Part shown: positions 9,645 to 18,240 of the stretch, piece by piece
Position numbering within the stretch: position 1 is the stretch's first letter
Layout: each line of letters opens with the position of its first letter
DNA from: Flavobacteriaceae bacterium UBA1903
GTDB lineage: Bacteria; Bacteroidota; Bacteroidia; Flavobacteriales; Flavobacteriaceae
Length of the DNA: 64,000 bases
Assembly: GCA_002337605.1 (NCBI GenBank)
Contig: DDGL01000014.1
Coordinates: 728,627-792,626, forward strand
Direction of reading: 5' to 3'
The notes under the pieces: model-generated
Database searches by the model: none
Told to the model about the DNA's origin: nothing
The model's input: the letters and a program-made list of their open reading frames with translations, nothing else
Translations under genes and position numbers: made by a program

Positions 9645-10489
9645 TGAACTAGCAGTACATCTGTGGGGAGTTCGGTTAAGATATGTTCAATATCATGAGG
9701 AAATAAGCGATCCAAAAACCCCGATTTACCAGGTCCATTCATAACAAGTAGATCGGCACGAGCTACCTGTGCATAGTGCCCAATGGTGTACCCGCGTTTC
9801 CCAAAAATAGGTTGGGTACGTAAAGCAAGATCTTTTTTATGCTTTTCGGGAATGGATGCAACAATGGTATTAATTCTTGAGTCTTCCTGGCGACGTAACT
9901 TTTCTTTTTTCAGATTGGCGCGGCGTAGTGACTTATCGTCGTTTATACTAATAGCGACTTCCTGCTGGGTAATTTCCTCTACAATAATAAGCTGCTCAGC
10001 CTGTAGCGCACTACCTACAAAAAAAGCGGCTTTAATGGCCTGTTCTGTTTTTTCGTCTTTTAGTCCGTTTACTACAACGTGCTTGCACTTTATGCGCTCC
10101 ACCGATGGATTAATAAGTAACAGTACAGAACACTTAGCCCTACGTGTAATTTTTCTTGCTATGGAACCTACGTAGTATTTAAAAAAATTCTCACGCTTTA
10201 AAGCTCCCAAGATAAGCAGGTCTATTTTTTTCTTCCTAACGGTTTTAAGAATAGAAGTTACGGGTTCGCCTGGTTCGTAGACAATATCTACTGTAAGCCC
10301 ATCAATAAAAAAAGGCGCTAGTATTTCTTGAAACTTTGCTGTTTTTTCTTCGGAAGAGTCACCCACATGAATTAGAATGAGCTTACTTTCAAAAAGCATA
10401 GCTAGACGTGCGGCTTCATATAAGTTGGCCTTTAGGCTCGGGGAAAAGGTGACCCCAATACCAAGGGAGGAAAAATTTGGTTGATTCAA
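9641..10489 (-). CDS. Universal stress protein, two tandem UspA domains
   Basis: 282 residues made of two USP folds (about 1-130 and 135-282). Each has the beta1 strand, the V/I-D-LLILGA-type strand (residues 88-96, and LLVMNGPGKSGF in the second) and a C-terminal VLLL/VLLVQ strand. The glycine-rich ATP loop is better kept in the second half. It is first in a two-gene operon with the SulP transporter (4-nt overlap), which suggests it modulates or reports on that transport, but this is inference. It is transcribed divergently from the NhaP-type antiporter at 10651. Confidence 0.88.
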   Translation of the reverse strand: MNQPNFSSLGIGVTFSPSLKANLYEAARLAMLFESKLILIHVGDSSEEKTAKFQEILAPFFIDGLTVDIVYEPGEPVTSILKTVRKKKIDLLILGALKRENFFKYYVGSIARKITRRAKCSVLLLINPSVERIKCKHVVVNGLKDEKTEQAIKAAFFVGSALQAEQLIIVEEITQQEVAISINDDKSLRRANLKKEKLRRQEDSRINTIVASIPEKHKKDLALRTQPIFGKRGYTIGHYAQVARADLLVMNGPGKSGFLDRLFPHDIEHILTELPTDVLLVQ

Positions 10490-10650
10490 TACAGCTTATT
10501 AGGCCGAAAAGATACCAATTTCTGAACGTTCAACCACATGAAATGTTGAAAGTCCGTGATATTTAATTCTTCCTGGGCTATTACTATTTTGTTAAATATT
10601 TCGGTAGCTTCCTGTATCTTTATATTTTCACACCGAAATACGCCAATTGA

Positions 10651-12573
10651 ATGTTAGAACTAGCCGGAATTATTATTTTAGGAATTTTTGCCCAATGGGT
10701 CGCTTGGAAGTTTAAAATCCCAGCCATCTTACCACTCATCTTAATTGGGCTTTTTGTAGGACCTATTTCAACTTTGATTTCAGAAGATGGTACCCAATGG
10801 ATTCAACCCATTTGGAATACTGAAAAAGGTTTTTTTCCTGGGGAAAGCTTATTTTACTTTGTCTCTTTGGCTATTGGAATCATTCTTTTTGAAGGGGGGC
10901 TCACTCTAAAATTGGGGGAAGTGAAAAAAGTAGGAGGCGTTATTGGAAAGCTTATAAGTTTGGGCTCTATCATTACTTTTTTTGGGGCCGGTGCAGCAGC
11001 ACACTACGCTTTTGGACTAAGCTGGAAAATATCATTTCTTTTTGCAGGGCTGGTTATTGTAACAGGCCCCACTGTAATTACGCCCATTCTTAGAAATATC
11101 CCGCTTAAAAAAGATGTTTCTGCGGTATTAAAATGGGAAGGTATTTTAATTGACCCAATTGGAGCTTTGGTAGCTGTTTTGGTGTTTGGTTTTATCACCG
11201 TTAACATACCGCCAGAAGGGTATGTAGAGGAAATTGCAGCTACTTCAGATGGTCACAGTAGTGGAGGAGCATATACAAAACATGCTTTATTAGAATTCGG
11301 AAAAATTATTGTAATTGGTTTTGCCTTTGGTCTGGCAGGAGGATTTGCAATGTACCAGGCAGTAAAGCGGAAAGTGATTCCACACTACCTCCTGAACGTT
11401 GCCTCCTTGTCTATGGTGCTTCTCATTTTTGTGTTGAGCGATTTGTTTGCTCACGAAAGCGGACTGCTGGCCGTAGTAGTTATGGGAATGTACTTAGGAA
11501 ATACAGATTTACCAAACCTTAAGGAATTACTATATTTTAAAGAGTCGTTAAGTGTGTTGCTTATTTCAATTCTCTTTATTTTACTGGCAGCAAACATTAG
11601 CATAGAAGACTTAATGCTCATTTATAACTGGAAAACAGCAATACTTTTTGCAGTAGTAATTTTTATTGTACGTCCTGTGGGGGTGTTCTTAAGCACTTTT
11701 GGGTCTGATTTGAAAATAAATGAAAAACTTTTTATAAGCTGGGTGGGACCACGCGGTATTGTTGCTGCGGGTATTGCGTCACTGTTTGGCACAAAATTAG
11801 TTGAGCTAGGCGTACCCGGGGCTGAGTATATTACACCCCTGGTATTTGGACTGGTTTTAGTGACCGTTTTGTTAAATGCAACTACGGCACGTTTGGTAGC
11901 TTCATTGTTGGGGGTGTTTTTGAAAAAATCTGAAGGAGTCATGATCGTGGGAGGTTCCAGAGTTTCACGATTAATTGCTTCGTATCTTCAAAAAAACGAT
12001 CGTCATGTGGTTTTAGTAGATTCTAACCGTGCCAATGTTCAAAAAGCAAAAGAACTAGGCCTAGATGCTATCAATGCAAATATTTATAGTGACGATCTCA
12101 CCGATAATATTGAGTTAAGCGATGTAGGATATCTATTAGCTATGACAGGCAATGACGAGATCAACCGACAGGCAATGAACCGGTTTGGAAAGCAATTTGG
12201 TGAGAACGGAACCTTCAGGTTAATGACTTCAGAAGAACTACTGAAAAAGAAAGACTTTAATCAAGATGAAGTGTTTAGCAACTCACACGACTATATTCGC
12301 TTTACCGAAGTAGCAAGAGATTATCCGTCCATTCAGGAAATTGAAGTAAATGATGACGTTAAGTTTCTGAAAGTCCTGGAGATTATTAAAGACAACCCTG
12401 AAGCAATACCATTGTTTATTAAAGACTCCAACGGCAATTTAAAACTTATTGACACACTTTCTGAAATAGACGTTGAACAAGGAAGTATGATTGCTTACCT
12501 TGGGAAACCGATAGATTTTGAAGATGTAGTTGCAGCAACACAAGGTGAAAACCTACCCGCTGACCCTGCTTAA
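10651..12573 (+). CDS. Cation:proton antiporter (CPA1/NhaP-type) with RCK/TrkA-N domain
   Basis: 640 residues. About 12 membrane segments fill residues 1-420, including the TGPTVITPIL half-helix and GPRGIVAAGIAS signatures of CPA1 Na+/H+ exchangers. A cytosolic TrkA-N/RCK Rossmann domain follows at about 430-545 (VMIVGGSRVSRLIASYL, then VVLVDSNRANV), then a TrkA-C-like tail. Such RCK domains gate transport by nucleotide or ion binding. The likely role is Na+ or K+ efflux against protons at the inner membrane. It is divergent from the UspA-SulP pair with 161 nt between them; no clean -7/-33 pair could be set in that gap. Confidence 0.92.
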   Translation: MLELAGIIILGIFAQWVAWKFKIPAILPLILIGLFVGPISTLISEDGTQWIQPIWNTEKGFFPGESLFYFVSLAIGIILFEGGLTLKLGEVKKVGGVIGKLISLGSIITFFGAGAAAHYAFGLSWKISFLFAGLVIVTGPTVITPILRNIPLKKDVSAVLKWEGILIDPIGALVAVLVFGFITVNIPPEGYVEEIAATSDGHSSGGAYTKHALLEFGKIIVIGFAFGLAGGFAMYQAVKRKVIPHYLLNVASLSMVLLIFVLSDLFAHESGLLAVVVMGMYLGNTDLPNLKELLYFKESLSVLLISILFILLAANISIEDLMLIYNWKTAILFAVVIFIVRPVGVFLSTFGSDLKINEKLFISWVGPRGIVAAGIASLFGTKLVELGVPGAEYITPLVFGLVLVTVLLNATTARLVASLLGVFLKKSEGVMIVGGSRVSRLIASYLQKNDRHVVLVDSNRANVQKAKELGLDAINANIYSDDLTDNIELSDVGYLLAMTGNDEINRQAMNRFGKQFGENGTFRLMTSEELLKKKDFNQDEVFSNSHDYIRFTEVARDYPSIQEIEVNDDVKFLKVLEIIKDNPEAIPLFIKDSNGNLKLIDTLSEIDVEQGSMIAYLGKPIDFEDVVAATQGENLPADPA

Positions 12574-12619
12574 AAATAATTTAAAATTGTTTACGTTCTA
12601 GATAGGAAACTTCAACCCA

Positions 12620-12841
12620 ATGAAAAAAGGCATACTTCTTTTATTTTTTCTAACCATACTAATGGCCTGTAGTGATGACGACGAACGTACGTGCCGTTTT
12701 TGCAGTAGTGATCAAACCCCGGAGTTTGAATTATGTCGTGAGTCTAATGGCAATGCTTCAGTTAACGGGGAAGATACGGGCACTAATTACGAAGCGTATC
12801 TTGACGATCTAGCGGATTCTGGTGCTAGTTGCGGGAATTAG
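12620..12841 (+). CDS. Small Cys-containing lipoprotein of unknown function
   Basis: 73 residues. The signal ILLLFFLTILMAC is a good SPII lipobox with Cys17, followed by the acidic SDDDE that in Bacteroidota favours surface exposure. The mature part is only 57 residues, acidic, with Cys at about 25, 28, 39 and 71, so two disulfides are possible. It lies 46 nt downstream of the antiporter on the same strand and could be read through from it. I do not recognise a family. Confidence 0.65.
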   Translation: MKKGILLLFFLTILMACSDDDERTCRFCSSDQTPEFELCRESNGNASVNGEDTGTNYEAYLDDLADSGASCGN

Positions 12842-12863
12842 AAAACCGCCCGAAGGCGGCTTA
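12841..12863 (-). terminator. GC-rich hairpin, probable terminator
   Basis: ACCGCC-CGAA-GGCGGC-type hairpin at about 12846-12861. Read on the minus strand it ends in a run of four T, suiting the decayed minus-strand gene that follows. On the plus strand it immediately follows the small lipoprotein stop and could also end that transcript, though without a good U-tract. Confidence 0.55.
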
Positions 12864-12925
12864 AGCAGCTTGAAAAGTCACTTTTAAAACCCATGGTTCA
12901 AGCTAATATTTTAACTTATAGTATC

Positions 12926-13565
12926 TTACAAAGAACTAAACTCCCAAGTGTCATTTAACAGTATGGTTCCGCTTTTACCCATAATGATTATGAAGGGATT
13001 ATGTATAGCAACTGCGTCAAATTCTTTTCTGCCTCTATAATCTGAAGGGTCTGTTAGGTTATCTATATGTGGCTCTATTGTTCCACGTATTTGAAGTGTC
13101 CATAGCCCACGCATCGTTCAAGGAGTTTACAGAGGAGCCGTTGTTGGCGTTAAGGCCGTGGCCCCCATATAAAAACATTCTTGAACCACCATCTTGAACC
13201 ACTAAAACGTGTTCGGTTCTTACTGTAAAAGGAGCATTGGCTGTTATCAGGTACCAGGAAAAACCGTCCGTACTGCTCCAAACATCATTCTTTAACTGGT
13301 TTACGGCATGTAATGTTGTTGGTAATGCTCCGTCAGAGACCTTATTGGATTTTTGAACAAAGAGATCATAGGTAATACGCGCCCCGTTAGCATCTGTACT
13401 TTCTCCCCCAGGTAAAAGAGGGCGTAAAATTTACATTTACTGCAAAAGAGCAGGTTAAACGTTTGAGGGGTTCCCTGCAGTTGTCATACCGTCTTCCTTG
13501 CTACAAGAAGTAATGAAAGCTACTAAGAAACATGCGGCACATAGAATTTTGTAATGCGTTTTCAT
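12926..13565 (-). pseudogene. Decayed kelch-like / DUF6242-type lipoprotein gene
   Basis: An ATG at 13565 begins a clear lipoprotein signal (FLVAFITSCSKEDG) but hits a stop after 37 codons. Downstream, three minus-strand frames continue a coherent product. One carries NFTPSFTWG near 13430. The next runs from GESTDANGARI through NDVWSSTDGFSWYL to LNDAWAMDTSNTW (about 13408-13087). The last is a 62-codon stretch ending LLNDTWEFSSL at 12926. The paired NDxW...W units look like kelch/galactose-oxidase-type repeats. At least three frame breaks are needed, two near short homopolymers, so decay is likelier than a sequencing error, which cannot be excluded. Confidence 0.75.
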
Positions 13566-13656
13566 GATGTATGGACTTTAAAAGTTAAGTCCGAATATTA
13601 TAAAAATAACCCTGTAAAAATTAACCAGTTAAAAGTAAGACGTAAGGGATGAGAAT

Positions 13657-14406
13657 TTAATGTAATTGAGCGAGTTTGTGTAATAAAACCTGAGTCTTGG
13701 ATCCGGCAACAGCTATTTGCTCACCGTTGGTAAGCTCAAGAACACTATCTGTTTTATGAAATGTCTTTGCGAAGTTTAGGTTTACCAGATAACTCTGGTG
13801 ACTTCTAAAAAAAGAATACCCCTTTAATTGCTCTTCATAAAACTTAAGGGACTTAGAGACAACGATTTTGCGTCTATCTGTAGTGTGAAACTCTGAGTAA
13901 TTATTGTCGGATTTCACAAATAAAATTTCAGAAACGGGAACTATATGAACCTCTTCCAGATTTTTTAAAACGAGTTTTTTGTTCTTTTGTGCGCTGTTAT
14001 AGTTATAGAAAAAGGCCTCCATTTGTTTATGATATTGCTCTAGATTCAGGTTGGCAATTGCATTTTTTACAGCCGCGATGAGGGTTTCATCTTCAAAGGG
14101 CTTTTCAATAAAATCTAAGGCACTAAATTTAAAAGCATCAACAGCGTACTTGCTATAGGCGGTTATAAAAATAATCTTGAAGGGTACTTTTTTAAAGGAT
14201 TTTAAAAAATCGAAAATTACTTCATCGCCTAAATTAATATCAGATAACACAAAGTCTGGTGTTTCAACTTCTAATATATTTTGAGTTTCCGCTATAGTAG
14301 CAGCCAGCCCAATAACTTCAATAGTTGGAAAAGCAGTAGAAAGCACTTCTTTTATGTTTGCAGAAGTGTTAAGGTCATCCTCAATAATCAGGCATTTCAG
14401 TGCCAC
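13657..14406 (-). CDS. LytTR family response regulator
   Basis: 249 residues: receiver domain (1-120) with phospho-acceptor Asp56 (FVLSDINLG), acidic pair E9/D10/D11 and Lys in IEKPF; then a LytTR DNA-binding domain (about 145-249; VSEILFVKSDNNYSEFHT, FFRSHQSYLVNL). Such regulators bind direct repeats upstream of target genes. The gene starts 2 nt after the stop of its cognate sensor, so the pair is one operon. The target genes are not evident. Confidence 0.93.
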   Translation of the reverse strand: MALKCLIIEDDLNTSANIKEVLSTAFPTIEVIGLAATIAETQNILEVETPDFVLSDINLGDEVIFDFLKSFKKVPFKIIFITAYSKYAVDAFKFSALDFIEKPFEDETLIAAVKNAIANLNLEQYHKQMEAFFYNYNSAQKNKKLVLKNLEEVHIVPVSEILFVKSDNNYSEFHTTDRRKIVVSKSLKFYEEQLKGYSFFRSHQSYLVNLNFAKTFHKTDSVLELTNGEQIAVAGSKTQVLLHKLAQLH

Positions 14407-14408
14407 GG

Positions 14409-16238
14409 CTAGATATATTTTTTAATAAAGGTAAGTGTTACTTGTGTACCATGGTCTACATTCTCCTCTTTACTGGAAACAACTTCCAGGGTAATAGGAT
14501 AGTTTTCGGTTTTCAAAAGGTTTTCCATGCGCTGTTTGGTAATGCTGGTGCCCATAGATTTATGGAGTGTATTGGCATCTTTATTCTTGGTAACAATCCC
14601 CTTGCCGTTGTCCTTAATTTCAATTTTTATTACGTCTCCCTCTAAAGAGTAGTTAACTAAAATATGCCCGTTTTTAACACCCCGAACCCCATGAATTATG
14701 GCATTTTCCACAAAAGGCTGCGTAAACATAGGGGGTATTGCATACACCTGCGGGTCTAGGTTTTCGTCCATCGTTATTGAAAATGTAAAAGCGTTGTTAT
14801 GTACTAATTGCTGTAAGGCTAAAAAGTCTGAAATGGTTTCAGCATCTTCTTCAATTGAGATAAATTTTTCGACCGAATTCTCTAAAATATTCCGCATTAA
14901 ACCACTAAAGTTACTAATGTACCTACTCGATTTTTTGGTGTCATTCTGCTTTATAAAAAACTGAATTCCGTTAAGCGCATTAAACAAAAAATGTGGGTTT
15001 AGCTGCATTTGTAAAAGTTTGCGGGTCATTTCAGAAAACTGTAATTGCTGTTTTGTTTTATGACGATTGTAGGCAAAAAATAAGGAGCTCAGTAAAAGCA
15101 AAACACCAATAGCTATTGCAAAAAGTATGTTTTTTTGGTTGTTTAGCTTTACATCCTTGAGAAGGCTGTTTGCTTCAAGGACTTTAATTTCACCGGCTTG
15201 TTTTTCGGTTTCAAATTGAGACGTAATCTCTGCAATGCGATCATTTTCACGTAACGTGTTCAGCGAATCTTTCATCCTGGTAACACGCTTGGCATAGTGT
15301 AATGCCTTCTGGTACTCCCCGCTTTTTTCATAGGCCTGTTGCAAAGCCGTTTCAATCATTACTTTTTGATTCCTTTTTTTTGAAACGTTAGTTGCCAGTG
15401 ACAAATACGCTATTGCGCTTTCTAGTTGCCCTAGCTCTAAATAGGATTGCCCAATATAGAACAGGTTTTTATCTAAATGTTCTGCTACCCCAAGTTCGGT
15501 TTTCAAAGCGTACGATTTTTGAAAATAGGCGGCAGCATTTTGCCATTGTTTTCCCTCAAAATAACTTTTTCCAAGATTAAAGAGCACATTAGCCTTAATT
15601 CTGTTATTGGGTTCTTTTTCTAATTCCTGAAGCATGGCTTTTGAAACCTCTATGTTTTGAGAAGTACTGTCGGAACCCCTGGTAATTTTAGTGGTATGCA
15701 TTTGCCTGGCTCTCTCACTATACCGAAGTGACTGCTCATAAAAAAACCCTGCAAGTTCTTTCTTGCCAAGCTTATCGTACACAACGCCCAACTGAAGGTT
15801 TGTTCGCGAAAGCCCCTGCTTGTTATTAGCCTCCCTGTAAAAAGACAAACCCTGCAGGTAGTGTTCTAGCGCCTTGTCATAGACCTCTTCTGTATAATAT
15901 CTGTTTCCATAACTATAGTGTGTGCTTCCAAGGACGCGGTCGCTCATGTTGGCCGCGTGCGTTATATTAAAATCGAGAAGCTTTTCTGCCTCGTCGTATG
16001 CGCCGCTTTGTATTAAATAATAGGAGTGAAAATACCCGGCCTGTCCAATAAGAGAAGTGTCCTTTGTTTTTAGTGCAACGCTATAAGCAAGGTTAGAATA
16101 GTATACCGCACTGTCTTGTTTGGATGTACTGTGTGTTTTTGCAAGATTCAGGTAGTTGTCTACTGAAGCGTTGTCTGTTTGTGCCAGAAGTGTGGCAACA
16201 GTTGAAAAGAAGAAAAATAAGAGCGCACTATTTTTCAT
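14409..16238 (-). CDS. TPR-containing sensor histidine kinase (LytS/YehU type)
   Basis: 609 residues: signal peptide (1-19), a periplasmic array of tetratricopeptide repeats (about 60-330), a coiled linker, one membrane segment (about 370-390), then a His_kinase domain with the phospho-histidine in LNPHFLFNALNG (near 415) and an HATPase_c domain (FVENAIIHG, IKDNGKGI). This is the usual Bacteroidota partner of LytTR regulators. The input signal is unknown; periplasmic TPRs suggest a protein partner. Confidence 0.92.
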   Translation of the reverse strand: MKNSALLFFFFSTVATLLAQTDNASVDNYLNLAKTHSTSKQDSAVYYSNLAYSVALKTKDTSLIGQAGYFHSYYLIQSGAYDEAEKLLDFNITHAANMSDRVLGSTHYSYGNRYYTEEVYDKALEHYLQGLSFYREANNKQGLSRTNLQLGVVYDKLGKKELAGFFYEQSLRYSERARQMHTTKITRGSDSTSQNIEVSKAMLQELEKEPNNRIKANVLFNLGKSYFEGKQWQNAAAYFQKSYALKTELGVAEHLDKNLFYIGQSYLELGQLESAIAYLSLATNVSKKRNQKVMIETALQQAYEKSGEYQKALHYAKRVTRMKDSLNTLRENDRIAEITSQFETEKQAGEIKVLEANSLLKDVKLNNQKNILFAIAIGVLLLLSSLFFAYNRHKTKQQLQFSEMTRKLLQMQLNPHFLFNALNGIQFFIKQNDTKKSSRYISNFSGLMRNILENSVEKFISIEEDAETISDFLALQQLVHNNAFTFSITMDENLDPQVYAIPPMFTQPFVENAIIHGVRGVKNGHILVNYSLEGDVIKIEIKDNGKGIVTKNKDANTLHKSMGTSITKQRMENLLKTENYPITLEVVSSKEENVDHGTQVTLTFIKKYI

Positions 16239-16251
16239 ACCGAAAAGTACG

Positions 16252-16281
16252 AAAAAATCCGAAGCGTAAGTGCTTCGGATT
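16252..16281 (-). terminator. Rho-independent terminator of lepA
   Basis: 10-bp stem AATCCGAAGC (16256-16265) with GCTTCGGATT (16272-16281), 6-nt loop, ending in a six-T tract on the minus strand, 24 nt past the lepA stop. Confidence 0.88.
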
Positions 16282-16304
16282 TATATAATTAGGGTGTTTA
16301 GAAA

Positions 16305-18101
16305 TTAGTCATTCAACTTCAACACCGCCATAAATGCTTCCTGCGGAATTTCTACATTTCCTACCTGACGCATGCGTTTTTTACCCTTTTTTTGTTTTTC
16401 CAAGAGCTTACGTTTACGTGAAATATCCCCTCCATAACATTTTGCTGTTACGTCTTTTCGTAATGCTTTTACAGTTTCACGTGAGATAATCTTAGCGCCA
16501 ATAGCGGCTTGTATAGGAATATCAAATTGTTGACGCGGGATAAGCTGGCGTAGTTTTTCACACATTTTCTTCCCAATGTCGTAGGCGTTGTCCTGGTGTA
16601 ATAAGGCTGAAAGGGCATCTACTACGTTTCCATTTAAGAGTACGTCTACTTTTACCAGTTTAGATTCACGCATCCCAATGGGTGAATAATCGAAAGAAGC
16701 ATACCCTTTTGAAACTGTTTTTAAACGATCATAAAAATCGAATACAATTTCAGCCAGCGGCATATCGAAAGTCAATTCTACACGCTCTGTCGTTAAATAG
16801 GTCTGATTGGTAATTTGTCCACGCTTTTCAATGCATAAAGACATTACGGAACCTACAAAATCACTTTTAGTAATGATGGTTGCCTTAATGTACGGTTCTT
16901 CCATACGATTTAAACGGGAAGGGTCCGGTAAGTCGCTGGGGTTGTTTACTAAAATAAGTTCGTCGGGTTCTCGATTTGTATAGGCATGGTACGACACGTT
17001 AGGAACGGTAGTGATTACCGTCATATCAAATTCACGCTCCAAACGTTCCTGAATGATCTCCAGGTGTAACATTCCTAAAAACCCACAACGAAATCCAAAA
17101 CCAAGCGCCGCAGAACTTTCTGGTTGAAAGACTAAAGAAGCATCGTTTAGCTGCAACTTTTCCATGGAGGCGCGTAATTCTTCGTAATCTTCGGTATCTA
17201 CCGGGTAAATTCCCGCAAATACCATGGGTTTTACATCTTCAAAACCTTCAATCATATTGGTGGTAGGCGATTTTGCATCGGTAATGGTGTCTCCTACTTT
17301 TACTTCAACCGCTTCTTTAATTCCTGTGATGAGGTACCCCACATCACCTGTTTTGATCACTTGTTTGGGCTGTTGCTTTAGTTTAAGAGTTCCTACTTCA
17401 TCGGCATAATAATCCTTTCCAGTTGCCATAAACTTAATATGCTGCCCTTTTCTAATCTCACCATTCAGCACTCTAAAATACGTTTCCACCCCACGAAATG
17501 GGTTGTACACACTATCAAAAATCAAGGCTTGTAAACTTTCATCCGGATTGCCCTTAGGCGCAGGAACGCGCTCTATAATGGCTGCCAGAATTTCATCGAT
17601 TCCAATACCTGTTTTAGCACTGGCGGGGATTACTTCTTCGGCGTCACAACCAAGCAAATCTACAATATCGTCGGTTACTTCCTCCGGACTAGCAGAAGGA
17701 AGGTCTACTTTATTTAACACAGGAATGATTTCAAGATCGTTTTCCAGCGCTAAATATAAATTTGAAATCGTCTGCGCCTGGATACTCTGCGCCGCATCTA
17801 CCACCAGCAAAGCCCCTTCACAGGCAGCAATACTTCGGGAAACCTCATAAGAGAAATCTACGTGACCCGGGGTATCAATAAGGTTTAAAATATAATCTTC
17901 GCCTTTGTATTTGTATTCCATTTGTATGGCGTGGCTTTTAATAGTAATACCACGCTCGCGCTCCAGATCCATACTGTCCAATAGCTGGGCTTGCTCTTCA
18001 CGGGCAGTTACAGAGCCTGTTGCGCTTAATAATCTATCTGCCAGGGTACTTTTACCGTGGTCAATATGTGCAATGATGCAAAAATTTCGGATGTTCTTCA
18101 T
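16305..18101 (-). CDS. lepA: Elongation factor 4 (LepA), ribosomal back-translocase GTPase
   Basis: 598 residues from the ATG at 18101 (MKNIRNFCIIAHIDHGKST). An ATG two codons earlier is also in frame, but the shorter start matches the family. G1 AHIDHGKST, G2 ERGITIKSH, G3 DTPGHVDF and G4 NKVD are intact. The EF-G-like domains and the LepA C-terminal domain (GGDISRKRKLLEKQKKGKKRM) close the protein. It acts on stalled or mis-translocated ribosomes. Monocistronic, with its own terminator. It is divergent from dusB. Confidence 0.97.
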   Translation of the reverse strand: MKNIRNFCIIAHIDHGKSTLADRLLSATGSVTAREEQAQLLDSMDLERERGITIKSHAIQMEYKYKGEDYILNLIDTPGHVDFSYEVSRSIAACEGALLVVDAAQSIQAQTISNLYLALENDLEIIPVLNKVDLPSASPEEVTDDIVDLLGCDAEEVIPASAKTGIGIDEILAAIIERVPAPKGNPDESLQALIFDSVYNPFRGVETYFRVLNGEIRKGQHIKFMATGKDYYADEVGTLKLKQQPKQVIKTGDVGYLITGIKEAVEVKVGDTITDAKSPTTNMIEGFEDVKPMVFAGIYPVDTEDYEELRASMEKLQLNDASLVFQPESSAALGFGFRCGFLGMLHLEIIQERLEREFDMTVITTVPNVSYHAYTNREPDELILVNNPSDLPDPSRLNRMEEPYIKATIITKSDFVGSVMSLCIEKRGQITNQTYLTTERVELTFDMPLAEIVFDFYDRLKTVSKGYASFDYSPIGMRESKLVKVDVLLNGNVVDALSALLHQDNAYDIGKKMCEKLRQLIPRQQFDIPIQAAIGAKIISRETVKALRKDVTAKCYGGDISRKRKLLEKQKKGKKRMRQVGNVEIPQEAFMAVLKLND

Positions 18102-18179
18102 AGTCAATTATTCCTGCGGCAAATATACTTTAAAAAGCTAGTTTTTGCTCCCTGAAAGCTACAATACTAACATATTGCC

Positions 18180-18187
18180 TATTTTTG
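18180..18187 (+). promoter_or_regulatory. Putative -7 box for dusB (TAnnTTTG)
   Basis: TATTTTTG matches the Bacteroidota -7 consensus, 53 nt ahead of the dusB GTG. No TTTG lies at the ideal 17-20 nt upstream, so the -33 part is weak. Confidence 0.5.
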
Positions 18188-18214
18188 CACTTTAAATTAA
18201 TGTAATTATAAATT

Positions 18215-18240
18215 CTCCGCTCGTTGAGCGGAGCCGAAGC
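18215..18240. repeat. REP-like hairpin abutting the dusB start codon
   Basis: CTCCGCT (18215-18221) and AGCGGAG (18227-18233) form a perfect 7-bp stem with a 5-nt loop, followed by CCGAAGC directly against the GTG start. The GGCTCCGCTC core is shared with the repeat at 243-302. Confidence 0.6.

Noticed and set aside
10490..10650. Shared operator between the UspA-SulP and antiporter genes
   Set aside because: The gap has several TA-rich boxes, but no exact -7/-33 pair or palindrome could be fixed, so no regulatory site is claimed.
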